Assembly (NCBI GenBank): GCA_902805915.1
Contig: CADCUO010000043.1
Location: forward strand, 1 to 40,352
Direction of reading: 5' to 3'
Length of the DNA: 40,352 nucleotides
Origin: an uncultured Propionibacteriaceae bacterium
Lineage (GTDB): Bacteria; Actinomycetota; Actinomycetes; Propionibacteriales; Propionibacteriaceae
Under the pieces are notes generated by a model. The model was not told the DNA's origin. It saw only the letters and a program-made list of their open reading frames with translations, and made no database searches. Both the position numbers and the translations under genes were made by a program. Positions 23,344 through 33,459 of this stretch are shown one piece after another. The stretch's first letter is position 1; each line of letters opens with the position of its first letter.

Positions 23344-24162
23344 ATGGACCAGATCCCCTCAGTCTCCTGCTGGCTCACCGACATGGACGGTGTCTTGGTG
23401 CACGAGCAGCGTGCCATCCCAGGTGCTGCCGACTTCATCGCCGCGCTCCAGCAGCACGGCCGGCCGTTCCTGGTGCTGACCAACAACTCGATCTACACCG
23501 CGCGGGACCTGCGGGCTCGGCTGCGGGACAGCGGTATCGACCTGCCGGAGGAGTCGATCTGGACGTCGGCCCTGGCGACCGCGAAGTTCCTCGCCGACCA
23601 GAGCGCCGGTGGCTCCGCCTACGTGATCGGCGAAGCGGGACTGACGTCGGCCTTGCACGAGGCAGGCTTCGTGCTGACCGAGCGCGACCCCGATTACGTG
23701 GTGCTGGGTGAGACGCGGACCTACTCCTTCGAGGCGATCACCACTGCCATCCGGTTGCTGGAGCGGGGAGCACGGTTCATCGCCACCAACCCGGATGCCA
23801 CCGGCCCGTCGCCGGAGGGGCCGCTGCCGGCGACCGGCTCCGTGGCGGCGTTGATGACCCGGGCCACCGGTGTGGCGCCGTACTTCGTCGGCAAGCCGAA
23901 CCCGCTGATGATGCGGTCGGCCCTGAACCGGATCGAGGCGCACTCGGAGTCGACGGTGATGGTGGGCGACCGGATGGACACCGACGTGATCGCCGGGATC
24001 GAGGCAGGTCTGCGCACCGTCCTAGTGCTCACCGGGTCGACCCGCGAGGAGCAGGTGGGTACGTTCCCGTACCGGCCGACCAGGGTGGTCGCCTCCATTG
24101 CGGACCTGGTGAGCTCGGTCGGTGCTCTGGCTCCCGCCGACGGCGGCGCCGTTGCCGTCTAG
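23344..24162 (+). CDS. HAD-superfamily phosphatase, NagD-like (subclass IIA)
   Basis: A 272-residue hydrolase. Motif I is DMDGVLVH (nucleophile D13, acid D15), motif II LTNNS, then GKPNPLM with the conserved lysine, and motif III VGDRMDTDVIAG. The layout, with the cap between motifs II and III, matches the NagD/AraL group, which dephosphorylates nucleotides or sugar phosphates. ATG 23344 starts just before motif I; upstream in-frame codons overlap the divergent small gene and are discarded. Its TAG stop shares the palindrome CTAG with the TAG stop of the convergent regulator. Confidence 0.9.
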   Translation: MDQIPSVSCWLTDMDGVLVHEQRAIPGAADFIAALQQHGRPFLVLTNNSIYTARDLRARLRDSGIDLPEESIWTSALATAKFLADQSAGGSAYVIGEAGLTSALHEAGFVLTERDPDYVVLGETRTYSFEAITTAIRLLERGARFIATNPDATGPSPEGPLPATGSVAALMTRATGVAPYFVGKPNPLMMRSALNRIEAHSESTVMVGDRMDTDVIAGIEAGLRTVLVLTGSTREEQVGTFPYRPTRVVASIADLVSSVGALAPADGGAVAV

Positions 24163-25139
24163 GTGTGAGCCGCTTCGGGTTCTTGGCGATACTGGTGCAT
24201 CAGCTCGTCTGCCACGGTGACCAGCGACTCTATCAGCTCAGCAGGCTCCAGCACCTCCACCAGCCGGCCGAAACCGGCGAGCACAGCGGCTCCGCCACGA
24301 ACTGACCGGAGCCGACCTTCGACCACCGTGGTGGCGCCTTCGGCCCGGGTCTGGGCGGGACCGGTCAGCTGGCTGCTCAGGCTGTTCAGGACCAGCTCGA
24401 CGAGCTCGGTCGATACCCGCAGCCGGGTCGGCGTGCCCGTTTCGTTGCCGTACGCGGTCCGCATGGTCCGCCACAGCCCGCGCAGGTCGAGGTCTGGCGG
24501 TCGGCTGCTGGCCTGGTCGAGCACCCGCACGGCGGTGATCCGTGACACCCGGTACGACCGGGACGATCCGCGGTGCCCCGCCACCAGGTACCACGTCCCC
24601 GCGGCGAGCAGCAGCCCGTACGGGTCGACGGTTCGGACACCGGCACGGCTGACGTCCTTTGGTGTGTAGCCGATCCGGAGCCGCCGGTCATCGAAGACAG
24701 CGCGTTGCACCACCTCGAGGAAGGGCAGCGGAGCTGGGTCGGACGTCCATCCGGCAGCGTCCACCACGATCCGCTCGCCAGCATGGCTCACCTGCCGGTG
24801 TTGGTCATCGGGCAGCGCTGCCGACAGCTTGCGCAGCGCCGAGGCCAGTGGGCCTTCCAGACCCAGCCGGCCCAGGGTGTGCTGCGCGCCGGTCAGGAAG
24901 AGGGCGCGCGTCTCCTCGGCGGTGAGGTCCTCCAGGTGCGGCCGGTAGCCGGGGACAAGGGCGAAACCCCCGTTGCGCCCACGCTCGGCATAGACCGGGA
25001 TGCCTGCTGTGGACAGCGCCTCGATGTCACGCAGCACGGTACGTCGATCCACCTCCAACCGGCGCGCCAGCTCAGCGGCGGTGATCCGGCCGTGACGCCG
25101 CAGCAGATCCATCAGCAGCAACAGGCGGTCGGCTCGCAT
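24159..25139 (-). CDS. WYL-domain transcriptional regulator (YafY/DeoR-like)
   Basis: A 326-residue regulator. The N-terminal HTH_11 motif (ITAAELARRLEVDRRTVLRDIEAL) is followed by a region ending in GYRPHLEDLTAEE and by a WYL domain (RIGYTPKD...DPYGLLLAAGTWYLVAGHR), then the C-terminal extension common in actinobacteria. WYL domains bind nucleotides or other ligands. ATG 25139 begins right before the HTH. It is divergent from a TIGR03086 protein across a 100-bp gap with a short palindrome, and such pairs usually mean the regulator controls its neighbour. Confidence 0.9.
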   Translation of the reverse strand: MRADRLLLLMDLLRRHGRITAAELARRLEVDRRTVLRDIEALSTAGIPVYAERGRNGGFALVPGYRPHLEDLTAEETRALFLTGAQHTLGRLGLEGPLASALRKLSAALPDDQHRQVSHAGERIVVDAAGWTSDPAPLPFLEVVQRAVFDDRRLRIGYTPKDVSRAGVRTVDPYGLLLAAGTWYLVAGHRGSSRSYRVSRITAVRVLDQASSRPPDLDLRGLWRTMRTAYGNETGTPTRLRVSTELVELVLNSLSSQLTGPAQTRAEGATTVVEGRLRSVRGGAAVLAGFGRLVEVLEPAELIESLVTVADELMHQYRQEPEAAHT

Positions 25140-25154
25140 GCGTCCAAGACTCCC

Positions 25155-25186
25155 AGATATATACGACACCAGATGTCATCTTCTGG
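25155..25186. promoter_or_regulatory. Shared promoter/operator between WYL regulator and TIGR03086 gene
   Basis: An A/T island AGATATATAC (25155-25164), rare in this GC-rich DNA, could supply -10 elements on both strands. Next to it lies the palindrome AGATGTCATCT (25171-25181), inside a wider CCAGA...TCTGG inverted repeat (25169-25186). This is the most likely regulator binding site. Confidence 0.45.
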
Positions 25187-25239
25187 GCCCCATCCTGGTG
25201 GGGAGGTCGCATTCGGCGGCCGCAGCCAAGGAGACGAAC

Positions 25240-25851
25240 ATGGACCTGCCCGACCTGCGTACCCCGCTGTCCCAGGCACAGGACTGGGTGGCCACCCTGA
25301 TCGACGGTGTTCGGCCCGAGCAGCTGGGTGACCCGACGCCCTGCGACGACTTCGACGTCCGCACCCTGATCGGACACCTCTATGCCGGAGCCGGTCGAGT
25401 CCGTCGGATGGGCGACGGCGGCAACGCTTTGGAGGAGCCGTTCGTGGTGACCGACCTGGCTGATGAGGACCTTGCCGGCGGCTACCGGGCCCGCTGCCAC
25501 GCCGCCCAGCAAGCCTGGCGCGACGATGCCAAGCTCACGGTCATGGTGCAGGCGCCGTGGGGCGAGGTGCCGGGCGCGCTCGCTCTCGCCGGTTATCTGA
25601 TCGAGGCGCTCACCCATGGCTGGGACCTGGCGGTGGCCACCCGTCAGAACGCGGAGGCAGATCCAGTGCTGGCCGGCCTTGCTCTGGACGCGGCCCGCCG
25701 AGCCCTCCCGGAGCACCCGCGCGGCGGTGCTGTGCCGTTCGCTCCAGTGGTGCCTTCCGCGGCCGAGGCGGGACCGACCGAGATGCTGGCGAACTGGATG
25801 GGACGGCGCGCGGTGGTGGCGGCCAGTCAGTCCGCCAGCGCCCGCAGATAG
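25240..25851 (+). CDS. TIGR03086 family metal-binding protein (DinB/maleylpyruvate-isomerase-like)
   Basis: A 203-residue four-helix-bundle protein of the mycothiol-dependent enzyme superfamily. The likely metal histidines are in TLIGHLYAGAG and ALTHGWDLAVAT; PTPCDDFDV is the family signature before the first. It is probably a metal-dependent thiol transferase or a protein of related fold, cytosolic; mycothiol use would fit an actinobacterium but is inferred. AAGGAG lies six bases before the ATG. It is divergent from the WYL regulator, and its last 25 bases overlap the convergent DUF1990 gene. Confidence 0.88.
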   Translation: MDLPDLRTPLSQAQDWVATLIDGVRPEQLGDPTPCDDFDVRTLIGHLYAGAGRVRRMGDGGNALEEPFVVTDLADEDLAGGYRARCHAAQQAWRDDAKLTVMVQAPWGEVPGALALAGYLIEALTHGWDLAVATRQNAEADPVLAGLALDAARRALPEHPRGGAVPFAPVVPSAAEAGPTEMLANWMGRRAVVAASQSASARR

Positions 25852-26360
25852 CGGGTGGTGACGAACCGTTGCGTCACCGAGGTCAGCGTGCCGCCGGCCC
25901 GAGCCAGCAGAGACACCGGCCGGGAGAAGGCGGTGATGATCATGACCACTGTGTCGTCGCTGCGGTGCTCGATCACGAACGCCTCCTCGCCGGTCGCAGG
26001 GTGGCCGGGCAGCGTGCCGTACGCGAAGCCTTGCCGAGTCGGCTCGTCCACCAGGTACACCACCTTGACCGGCGCCTTCAGGGCCAGCGCCTTGACGCCC
26101 AGGAGGAGGTTGGCCACCACACCATCGGTGATCCGGGCGGCCGACGGGACCACCCCGACCCCGGCGCGCCGGTGCATCTGCCAGCTGAGCAGCTCGTCGG
26201 CGGCCCGCCGGAAGCAGGCTGATCCAGTCCCGAGGGCGGCTTCTCGTCGTACCTGGTGGTATCCCCCCGGCAGCTCACCCCGGGTCCGGCCAACCTCGGG
26301 GTAGGTGAGCGGGGCGGCCGAGAGCCGGGCTGCCTGCTGCGGTGACAATGTGGCATCCAT
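25827..26360 (-). CDS. DUF1990 family protein
   Basis: A 177-residue protein with the DUF1990 pattern: APLTYPEVGRTRGELPGGYHQ near residue 16, then ALGTGSACFRRAADELLSWQMHRRAGV, and a central beta-rich part with YGTLPGHPATGEEAFVIEH. Function is unknown. ATG 26360 is used; an ATG at 26369 is also in frame. AACAAT lies seven bases before the chosen ATG, so a leaderless message is possible. It overlaps the TIGR03086 gene tail to tail and is divergent from the Ldh_2 gene. Confidence 0.85.
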   Translation of the reverse strand: MDATLSPQQAARLSAAPLTYPEVGRTRGELPGGYHQVRREAALGTGSACFRRAADELLSWQMHRRAGVGVVPSAARITDGVVANLLLGVKALALKAPVKVVYLVDEPTRQGFAYGTLPGHPATGEEAFVIEHRSDDTVVMIITAFSRPVSLLARAGGTLTSVTQRFVTTRYLRALAD

Positions 26361-26435
26361 GACCCGCATTGTTGCCGAACCGGCCGGGAGTAGGTTGGCC
26401 AGGGCAACCACGCGACCGACGCCGGAGGAGACCTG

Positions 26436-27422
26436 TTGAACATCCCACCGGAGTCCTATGTGGAGGTCCCCGCCGAGCAGATGCAGTCCTTCGGTGCCCA
26501 GCTCGCCGCAGCGGCGGGTCTTCCAGACGTACGGGCGCAGCTGCTGGCCGACCTGCTGGTCGGCAACGACCTCCGGGGGGTGTTCAGCCACGGCACCGCG
26601 CAGCTGGCCACCTATGCCCGGCTGATGCGGGACGGGGTGCTGAACAGCGATCCGCAGCCACGGGTCGTACGAGAGACGGCGTCGAGCCTGCTGGTGGACG
26701 GCGACGGCGGGCTGGGCTACTTTCCGGCGTACCTCGGCGCCGAGCGGTTGATCCGCAAGGCCCTGGACAGCGGCGTGGCCGTCCTTGTCACCCGCAACCA
26801 CGGCCATTTCGGTGCGGCCGGCCTCTACTCGCGGATGACGCTGGACTATGACCTGCTCTGCTTCGTCACCTCAGGGCATCAACTGGCTCTGGCGCCCGGA
26901 GACCCCGTCTATGGCGCAGCCGGTGGCTCGCCGATGTCCTTCAGCGCGCCGACCGCCACGGAGGACCCGCTACTGCTGGACTTCGGCGCCATGCACGACC
27001 TGTACGACGACTCCCCCCACCGGGACTCGATCGCAGCCCAGGCGCCGGGCATCGTGCACCGTGCCATCGGGCTGGGCGCGGTCTGCCAGGCATGGGGCGG
27101 CCTGCTCGCCGGCGTGCCGCTCGACCCGGACCGGGCAGACCGGAGCTTCCCCGGTGCCAACCAGGGCTCGCTGATGATGGCGTTCCGCATCGACCTGTTC
27201 CTGCCGGCTGACCAGTTCAAGGCCGAGATGGACCGTTACGTCCGCGCCGTGTCAGGTCTGGAGTCGTTCGCGGACGGACAACGGTCGTTCCTGCCGGGCG
27301 GCATCGAGGCAGAGCGGTTCCGGAGCTACTCCCGCAACGGGATCCCGGTCGGGGAGGCACACCAGGCGACGCTCGAGTCGGTGGCCGAGGAGTTCGGGCT
27401 CGCGGTGCCCTGGGACCGGTGA
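26436..27422 (+). CDS. Malate/L-lactate dehydrogenase family protein (Ldh_2)
   Basis: NAD(P)-dependent 2-hydroxyacid dehydrogenase of the Ldh_2 family, unrelated to classical LDH; 328 residues. The family motif DLRGVFSHG carries the catalytic histidine, and VTRNHGHFGAAG, LDFGAM and PGANQGSLMMAF are in the expected places. Members act on malate, lactate, ureidoglycolate, 2,3-diketogulonate or sulfolactate, and the substrate here is not evident. Start is TTG at 26436, five bases after a strong GGAGGAG site. It is transcribed alone. Confidence 0.88.
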   Translation: MNIPPESYVEVPAEQMQSFGAQLAAAAGLPDVRAQLLADLLVGNDLRGVFSHGTAQLATYARLMRDGVLNSDPQPRVVRETASSLLVDGDGGLGYFPAYLGAERLIRKALDSGVAVLVTRNHGHFGAAGLYSRMTLDYDLLCFVTSGHQLALAPGDPVYGAAGGSPMSFSAPTATEDPLLLDFGAMHDLYDDSPHRDSIAAQAPGIVHRAIGLGAVCQAWGGLLAGVPLDPDRADRSFPGANQGSLMMAFRIDLFLPADQFKAEMDRYVRAVSGLESFADGQRSFLPGGIEAERFRSYSRNGIPVGEAHQATLESVAEEFGLAVPWDR

Positions 27423-27430
27423 AAGCAGCA

Positions 27431-27643
27431 TCAGCGCTGCCAGCCGTCGTCGGTGATCGGACGGATCTGGGAGTCGGGTAGCCAGCGGATCAGCACCGTG
27501 CCGCGGATGGCGATCGCCACCTGCGCCTCCCAGCCGCTCTCGCCGCGCCGCCAGCACAGCAGCAGACCGGGATAGACATAGCCGCCGCTCATGGTGGCCC
27601 AGACATGCCGTACCCGCGGTGTCCGCGTCGACGGCGACTTCAT
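27431..27643 (-). CDS. Small hypothetical protein, coupled to the preceding small gene
   Basis: A 70-residue protein (GGYVYPGLLLCWRR, VAIAIRGTVLIRWLP in the middle), rich in tryptophan and probably a small beta fold. The ATG overlaps the stop of the upstream small gene (ATGA), so the two are translated together. I do not recognise the family. The overlap and the protein-like composition make it likely real. Confidence 0.6.
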   Translation of the reverse strand: MKSPSTRTPRVRHVWATMSGGYVYPGLLLCWRRGESGWEAQVAIAIRGTVLIRWLPDSQIRPITDDGWQR

Positions 27644-27876
27644 GGCCGGGGAGTGGGGTCCCGCACCGAGCTGAGCCGCTCCGCCTCCACCCACTGCACC
27701 GCCAACGCGTCGTCGAACGGGGCCGCCACGACCAGGGCCAGCCAGCCGGTGGTAATGGCGTGATGCTCGGGCGTGTGCTGCCAACCCACCACGACCCCCG
27801 GCGCCGGGGCGCCGTACTGCCCGCGCTGGTGCACCCAGACGTGCTGCGCGTCGGGTGGGATCGGATGGTGGCCCAC
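27640..27876 (-). CDS. Small hypothetical protein
   Basis: A 78-residue protein from GTG 27876, beginning VGHHPIPPDAQHVWVHQRG, with a hydrophobic centre (TGWLALVVAAPF) and no signal peptide. A TATGGT -10 element lies six bases before the GTG, fitting a leaderless start; the open frame extends to an ATG at 27924. It is coupled to the next small gene by ATGA. Not recognised. Confidence 0.6.
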   Translation of the reverse strand: MGHHPIPPDAQHVWVHQRGQYGAPAPGVVVGWQHTPEHHAITTGWLALVVAAPFDDALAVQWVEAERLSSVRDPTPRP

Positions 27877-27957
27877 GAGGCAACCATACAGCTGAATCGA
27901 ACAGATGTTCCCATCGCACGACACACTGTGACCGCGGGTTGGCGCCGGAGGTAGGGC

Positions 27958-29400
27958 TTAGCTGGGGGTGGGCTGGTGCCGGGGCATCAACATGACAGCG
28001 CCCAACATGACGACGGCGGTGATGGACGCCGCAACGAAGACCTGGCCGATGGCTACGTCCAGGGCGGCTGCGGGGACATCGGCGGCGGTACCGGAGGCAT
28101 GCGCGCCGACCCGCTGGCTCAGGGAGGCGTTGACGATGGCACCGAAAACCGCGATGCCCAGGGCGCTGCCCATTGACCGGGCGAACATGTTGGTGCCCGT
28201 GACCACGCCGCGACTCTCCCAGTCCACCGTGGACTGGGCTGCAACGAGCGTCGGGCTCGCCACCAGGCCCATCCCGAGGCCGACGACGAAACAGGTCAGA
28301 GCAACCTGCAGGACCGGGCTGCCGGCGCCGAGCAGCAACAGCAGTCCGGCCCCGGCCAGGGTCAGCACCGAACCGATCAGCGCGGTGGTACGGAAGCCGA
28401 GCCGAAGGTAGATCCGTCCAGCCAGCGACGCGGACAAGGGCCAGCCGACTGTCATGGCGGCGAGGGCGAAGCCGGCCACGAGCGCACTGGTGCCGAGCAC
28501 TCCCTGGGTGAACAGCGGCACGTACGAGGTCAGCCCGATCAGCATCACCCCGACGGCGAGGCTGACCAGATTGGTGCTGTTCAGCAGCCGCCGGCGGAAC
28601 ACCCACCCGGGCAGCACCGGCTCGGCGGCGCGTCGCTCGACCAGTACGAACACCGCGGCGACCGCGGCACCGCCGGCGAGAACGCCGATGCTGGGCAGCG
28701 AGTCCCAGTCCCACAAGACACCGCCCTCCAGCAGGCCGAGGATGATCAGCGAGCTGCCGACGGTCAGCAGCGCAGCACCGAGGTAGTCGATCTTGTGTGC
28801 CGTTTTGGCAATGTCCTCGTGGAACCGCCGAGCCACCATCCAGGCGGCCATGGCAGCGAGCGGGATGTTGACATAGAAGATCCAACGCCAGCTGAGGTAG
28901 TCGGAGAAGACGCCGCCGAGGGTGGGGCCGACCAGGGAGGAGACGGCCCAGACGCTGGCGACGTACCCCTGCACCTTGGCTCGTTCGGCCACCGTGTACA
29001 GGTCGCCGATCATCGTCATGCTGGTTGGTTGCACCGCTCCAGCGCCGAGGCCCTGGATGGCGCGGGCAATGATCAGCACCGGCATGCTCCAGGCCACGCC
29101 GCAGAGCACCGAGCCGAGGGCGAAGGCGGCGATGCCGGTCAGCATGATCGGCTTGCGCCCGAGCTGGTCGGAGAACTTGGCATAGATCGGCACCGACACG
29201 GCTTGGGCCAGCAGATAGATGGAGAACAGCCACGGGAAGTGAACGAAGCCACCGAGGTCGTTCACGATCGACGGTACGGCGGTGGCGAGGATGGTGGCGT
29301 CGATCGCGACCAGACCCATGCTCAGCATGATCGCCAGCAGCACCGGCCCGCGCTCGGACCGCAGGCCTACGTCGGCCCGGCTGATCTGCTGCTGCACCAT
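27958..29400 (-). CDS. MFS multidrug exporter, DHA2 (EmrB/QacA) type
   Basis: A 480-residue proton-driven exporter with about 14 hydrophobic helices. Motif D-like AIDATILATAVPSI lies in the first helix, motif A (KFSDQLGRKPIM) follows helix 2, and the antiporter motif C-like VSSLVGPTLGG is in helix 5. It probably expels drugs or other toxic hydrophobic compounds; the substrate is unknown. No TetR or MarR regulator is adjacent. A GGAGG site lies about 11 bases before the ATG. It is divergent from groEL over a 340-bp gap that contains the groEL control region. Confidence 0.9.
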   Translation of the reverse strand: MVQQQISRADVGLRSERGPVLLAIMLSMGLVAIDATILATAVPSIVNDLGGFVHFPWLFSIYLLAQAVSVPIYAKFSDQLGRKPIMLTGIAAFALGSVLCGVAWSMPVLIIARAIQGLGAGAVQPTSMTMIGDLYTVAERAKVQGYVASVWAVSSLVGPTLGGVFSDYLSWRWIFYVNIPLAAMAAWMVARRFHEDIAKTAHKIDYLGAALLTVGSSLIILGLLEGGVLWDWDSLPSIGVLAGGAAVAAVFVLVERRAAEPVLPGWVFRRRLLNSTNLVSLAVGVMLIGLTSYVPLFTQGVLGTSALVAGFALAAMTVGWPLSASLAGRIYLRLGFRTTALIGSVLTLAGAGLLLLLGAGSPVLQVALTCFVVGLGMGLVASPTLVAAQSTVDWESRGVVTGTNMFARSMGSALGIAVFGAIVNASLSQRVGAHASGTAADVPAAALDVAIGQVFVAASITAVVMLGAVMLMPRHQPTPS

Positions 29401-29563
29401 GAGTTCGCAACCTCCGACTGGAGAGGAACATTCCCTGCCTAACCACCGAATCGTCCCAGCAACGCGTGACCGGCTGACGCCTGGGGAGCGACGGTGGACC
29501 TCGCGCTGCAGTCAACCCGGCAAGGAAATGCGACGACACTGACTCGCTAGCCGGGTCGAAGTG

Positions 29564-29590
29564 TTTGCACTCTCCATGGTGGAGTGCTAA
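29564..29590. promoter_or_regulatory. CIRCE element 1 (HrcA operator)
   Basis: TTTGCACTC-N9-GAGTGCTAA differs from the CIRCE consensus at one base of the left arm. A weak promoter can be read through it: TTGCAC (29565-29570) as -35 and TAAAACT (29588-29594) as -10. HrcA bound here would block RNA polymerase; heat inactivates HrcA. Confidence 0.9.
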
Positions 29591-29597
29591 AACTGAC

Positions 29598-29624
29598 TTA
29601 GCACTCTCCCTGTGAGAGTGCCAC
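29598..29624. promoter_or_regulatory. CIRCE element 2 (HrcA operator)
   Basis: TTAGCACTC-N9-GAGTGCCAC has a perfect left arm and two mismatches on the right. Its centre is 34 bp from that of the first element, about three helical turns, so two HrcA dimers could sit on the same face of the DNA. It covers the expected transcription start. Confidence 0.88.
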
Positions 29625-29698
29625 CTCACAAGCGGTGAGATCGTCTCAGATCGTCCGTCGCGGGCACCGTTTGGGGGCTGTTCATCCAAGCCAACTAG

Positions 29699-31369
<1,671 letters not shown>

Positions 31370-31409
31370 GTCCTGCCCCTCAACTGAGCTCGGCTCAGCC
31401 GAACGCCTG

Positions 31410-31439
31410 CGTTGGCGGTCCCTTCGGGGGCCGCCAACG
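31410..31439 (+). terminator. groEL terminator hairpin with UUCG tetraloop
   Basis: A 13-bp stem (31410-31422 with 31427-31439, one G-U pair) is closed by a C(UUCG)G tetraloop, the most stable tetraloop class. It lies 41 bases after the groEL stop, with only a short TTT downstream. Confidence 0.88.
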
Positions 31440-31513
31440 TGCGTTTCAGGGCACGCCACGCGGACTGCGGCGCGCGGCGGGCCGATGGATCAGCGATAGG
31501 ACAAGATGGCCCT

Positions 31514-32752
31514 GTGACCACGCTGATCCCCGTTGTGGATGGGCACAACGATCTGCCCTGGGCCATGCGCCAGGTGGGCTACGACTTCGATGCCGTGGAC
31601 ATCGCGGTCCAGCAGCCGCAGCTGCACACCGATCTGCCTCGGCTGCGCGCCGGCGGGATGGCCGCCCAGTTCTGGTCGGTATTCGTGCCGTGCAGCCTGA
31701 CCGGTCAGCAGGCCGTGACCGCGACGTTGGAGCAGGTCGACGCGGTCTACGCGATGATCACCCGCTATCCCGACGACCTGGTGCTGGTGACCGGTGCCGA
31801 TGGGATTGAGCAGACCCTGGCCGAGAGCCGCCAGATCGCGAGCTTGATGGGAGCCGAGGGCGGCCACTGCATTGACAGCTCGCTGGGCACCCTGCGGTCG
31901 CTCTACCGGCTTGGAGTCAGGTATCTCACCCTGACCCACAACCAGAACACTCCGTGGGCGGACTCGGCCACTGATGCGCCAGGTGTGGGTGGGCTGAGCC
32001 CCTTCGGTCGCGAGGTGGTCCGCGAGATGAACCGGCTGGGCATGCTGGTCGACCTGTCCCACGTCGCCCCCAGCACCATGCGGCACGCGCTGGAGACCTC
32101 GGCGGCGCCGGTCATCTTCTCCCACTCCTCCGCGCGAGCGGTCTGTGACCACCCGCGCAACGTTCCCGATGACGTGCTGGCCGACCTTGCTGCCAACGGC
32201 GGCACCTGCATGATCACCTTCGTCCCCGGATTCGTCAGCCCGGAGGTGCGAGCGTGGGGCCGGGAGGTCAATGCCGCAGCAGAGCTTGCCGGCGTTGACA
32301 TCCGCGACCTGGCAGCCATGGACACCTTCACCCAGACCTACCCCACCCAGCCGCCGAAGGCGAGCCTCGCCGACGTGGTGGCTCACTGCGAGCATGTCCG
32401 TGAGGTGGCCGGTATCGACCACATCGGCATCGGTGGTGACTACGACGGCGTGACCAGCGTTCCGGACGGGCTCACCGACGTGTCGACGTACCCGGCGTTG
32501 TTCGAGGCGCTGCGGGAGCGGAACTGGTCCGATGATGACCTGGCCAAGATAGGACACCGCAACATCACCCGGACCTTCCTGGAGGCGGAGCAGGTGGCCG
32601 TCGAGCTACGTCAGCAGCGGCCGCCGTCCATCGCGACTATCGAGCAGCTGGATGGCGGGAAACTGGATGGCGGGCCGCTGGAGGGCGGGCGGTTGGATCC
32701 CGAGCAGCTGGACAGCGAGCCGCTGGACGGGAGCGAGGGCGAGCGGCCGTGA
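31514..32752 (+). CDS. Membrane-dipeptidase family (M19) peptidase
   Basis: Zinc dipeptidase of the renal dipeptidase family, 412 residues. The metal ligands are visible: VDGHNDLPW (HxD), the glutamate in [18 protein letters not shown], and [15 protein letters not shown], with GIGGDYDG near the end. Family members cleave dipeptides, including D-amino-acid-containing ones. GTG 31514 begins at the HxD segment; the upstream open frame overlaps the groEL terminator. The last 35 residues are a pentapeptide-repeat tail not expected in the family. Together with the downstream LD-carboxypeptidase it may serve peptidoglycan peptide turnover. Confidence 0.9.
   Translation: MTTLIPVVDGHNDLPWAMRQVGYDFDAVDIAVQQPQLHTDLPRLRAGGMAAQFWSVFVPCSLTGQQAVTATLEQVDAVYAMITRYPDDLVLVTGADGIEQTLAESRQIASLMGAEGGHCIDSSLGTLRSLYRLGVRYLTLTHNQNTPWADSATDAPGVGGLSPFGREVVREMNRLGMLVDLSHVAPSTMRHALETSAAPVIFSHSSARAVCDHPRNVPDDVLADLAANGGTCMITFVPGFVSPEVRAWGREVNAAAELAGVDIRDLAAMDTFTQTYPTQPPKASLADVVAHCEHVREVAGIDHIGIGGDYDGVTSVPDGLTDVSTYPALFEALRERNWSDDDLAKIGHRNITRTFLEAEQVAVELRQQRPPSIATIEQLDGGKLDGGPLEGGRLDPEQLDSEPLDGSEGERP
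32648..32737. repeat. Six 15-bp tandem repeats at the dipeptidase C terminus
   Basis: Six 15-bp units of the type CTGGATGGCGGGAAA run from 32648 to 32737. They encode [25 protein letters not shown] and LDGSE. The first two are nearly identical; the rest have diverged. All preserve the reading frame. Confidence 0.88.
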
Positions 32753-33459
32753 GCGGTCTGCTGGAGGTGATCGCGCTACACGCCGCCGATGCGGAACGGG
32801 CTGAGGCCGGCGGGGCGGACCGGGTGGAGCTGGTGGGATCGATGGAGTTCGGCGGTCTGTCTCCGGAGCCGGCCCTGGTCGGCCAGGTACGCCGGGCCAC
32901 CAGCCTGCCGATCCGGGTCATGCTGCGGCTGCGGGAAGGGTTCGGTACCGATGGCGGCGAGGTGGCACGGCTTCGCGGTCTGGTCGACGCCTACCAGTCC
33001 GTCGGCGCCGACGGGGTGGTACTCGGGTTCCTGAACGCACACACCGACATCGATGCCGACGTGGTCCGCGAGATCGTCGGCGAGCCGGACTTCGGCTGGA
33101 CCTTCCACCGCGCCGTCGACTCCTGCTTCGCCACGGACCGGGCCTGGCGGACACTCGCCACCCTCCCTGGGCTCGACCAGGTCCTCACCGCCGGGTCGGC
33201 GCGGGGCGTCACCGAAGGCCTGGATGAGCTGGTGCAGCGCGCCCGTACCGACGAGTTCGCCCGGTCCGTGATCATGGCCGGCGGCGGCCTGCTTGCCGAG
33301 CACGTGCCCTGGCTGGCACGGGCCGGTGTGCGCGCCTTTCACATCGGCTCCTCGGCTCGGCCGGGCGGGTCGTGGAAGGCCTATGTCGACGCTGATCTGG
33401 TCGGCAGCTGGCGAACATTGGTCGACGACTCGGTACGCAGGGGTGCGCCGGCGCCGTGA
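32749..33459 (+). CDS. cutC: CutC family protein
   Basis: A 236-residue TIM-barrel protein of the CutC family. Typical blocks are [55 protein letters not shown], and [10 protein letters not shown]. CutC was named for copper tolerance in E. coli, but the fold suggests an enzyme of unknown activity. The GTG start overlaps the dipeptidase stop by four bases (GTGA), and its own stop overlaps the next gene in the same way, so the three are tightly coupled. Confidence 0.92.
   Translation: MSGLLEVIALHAADAERAEAGGADRVELVGSMEFGGLSPEPALVGQVRRATSLPIRVMLRLREGFGTDGGEVARLRGLVDAYQSVGADGVVLGFLNAHTDIDADVVREIVGEPDFGWTFHRAVDSCFATDRAWRTLATLPGLDQVLTAGSARGVTEGLDELVQRARTDEFARSVIMAGGGLLAEHVPWLARAGVRAFHIGSSARPGGSWKAYVDADLVGSWRTLVDDSVRRGAPAP

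Noticed and set aside
27431..29689. 752-codon minus-strand frame reaching through the MFS gene
   Set aside because: Only its last 70 codons look like protein (annotated as the small coupled gene); the rest is a shadow of the MFS transporter.
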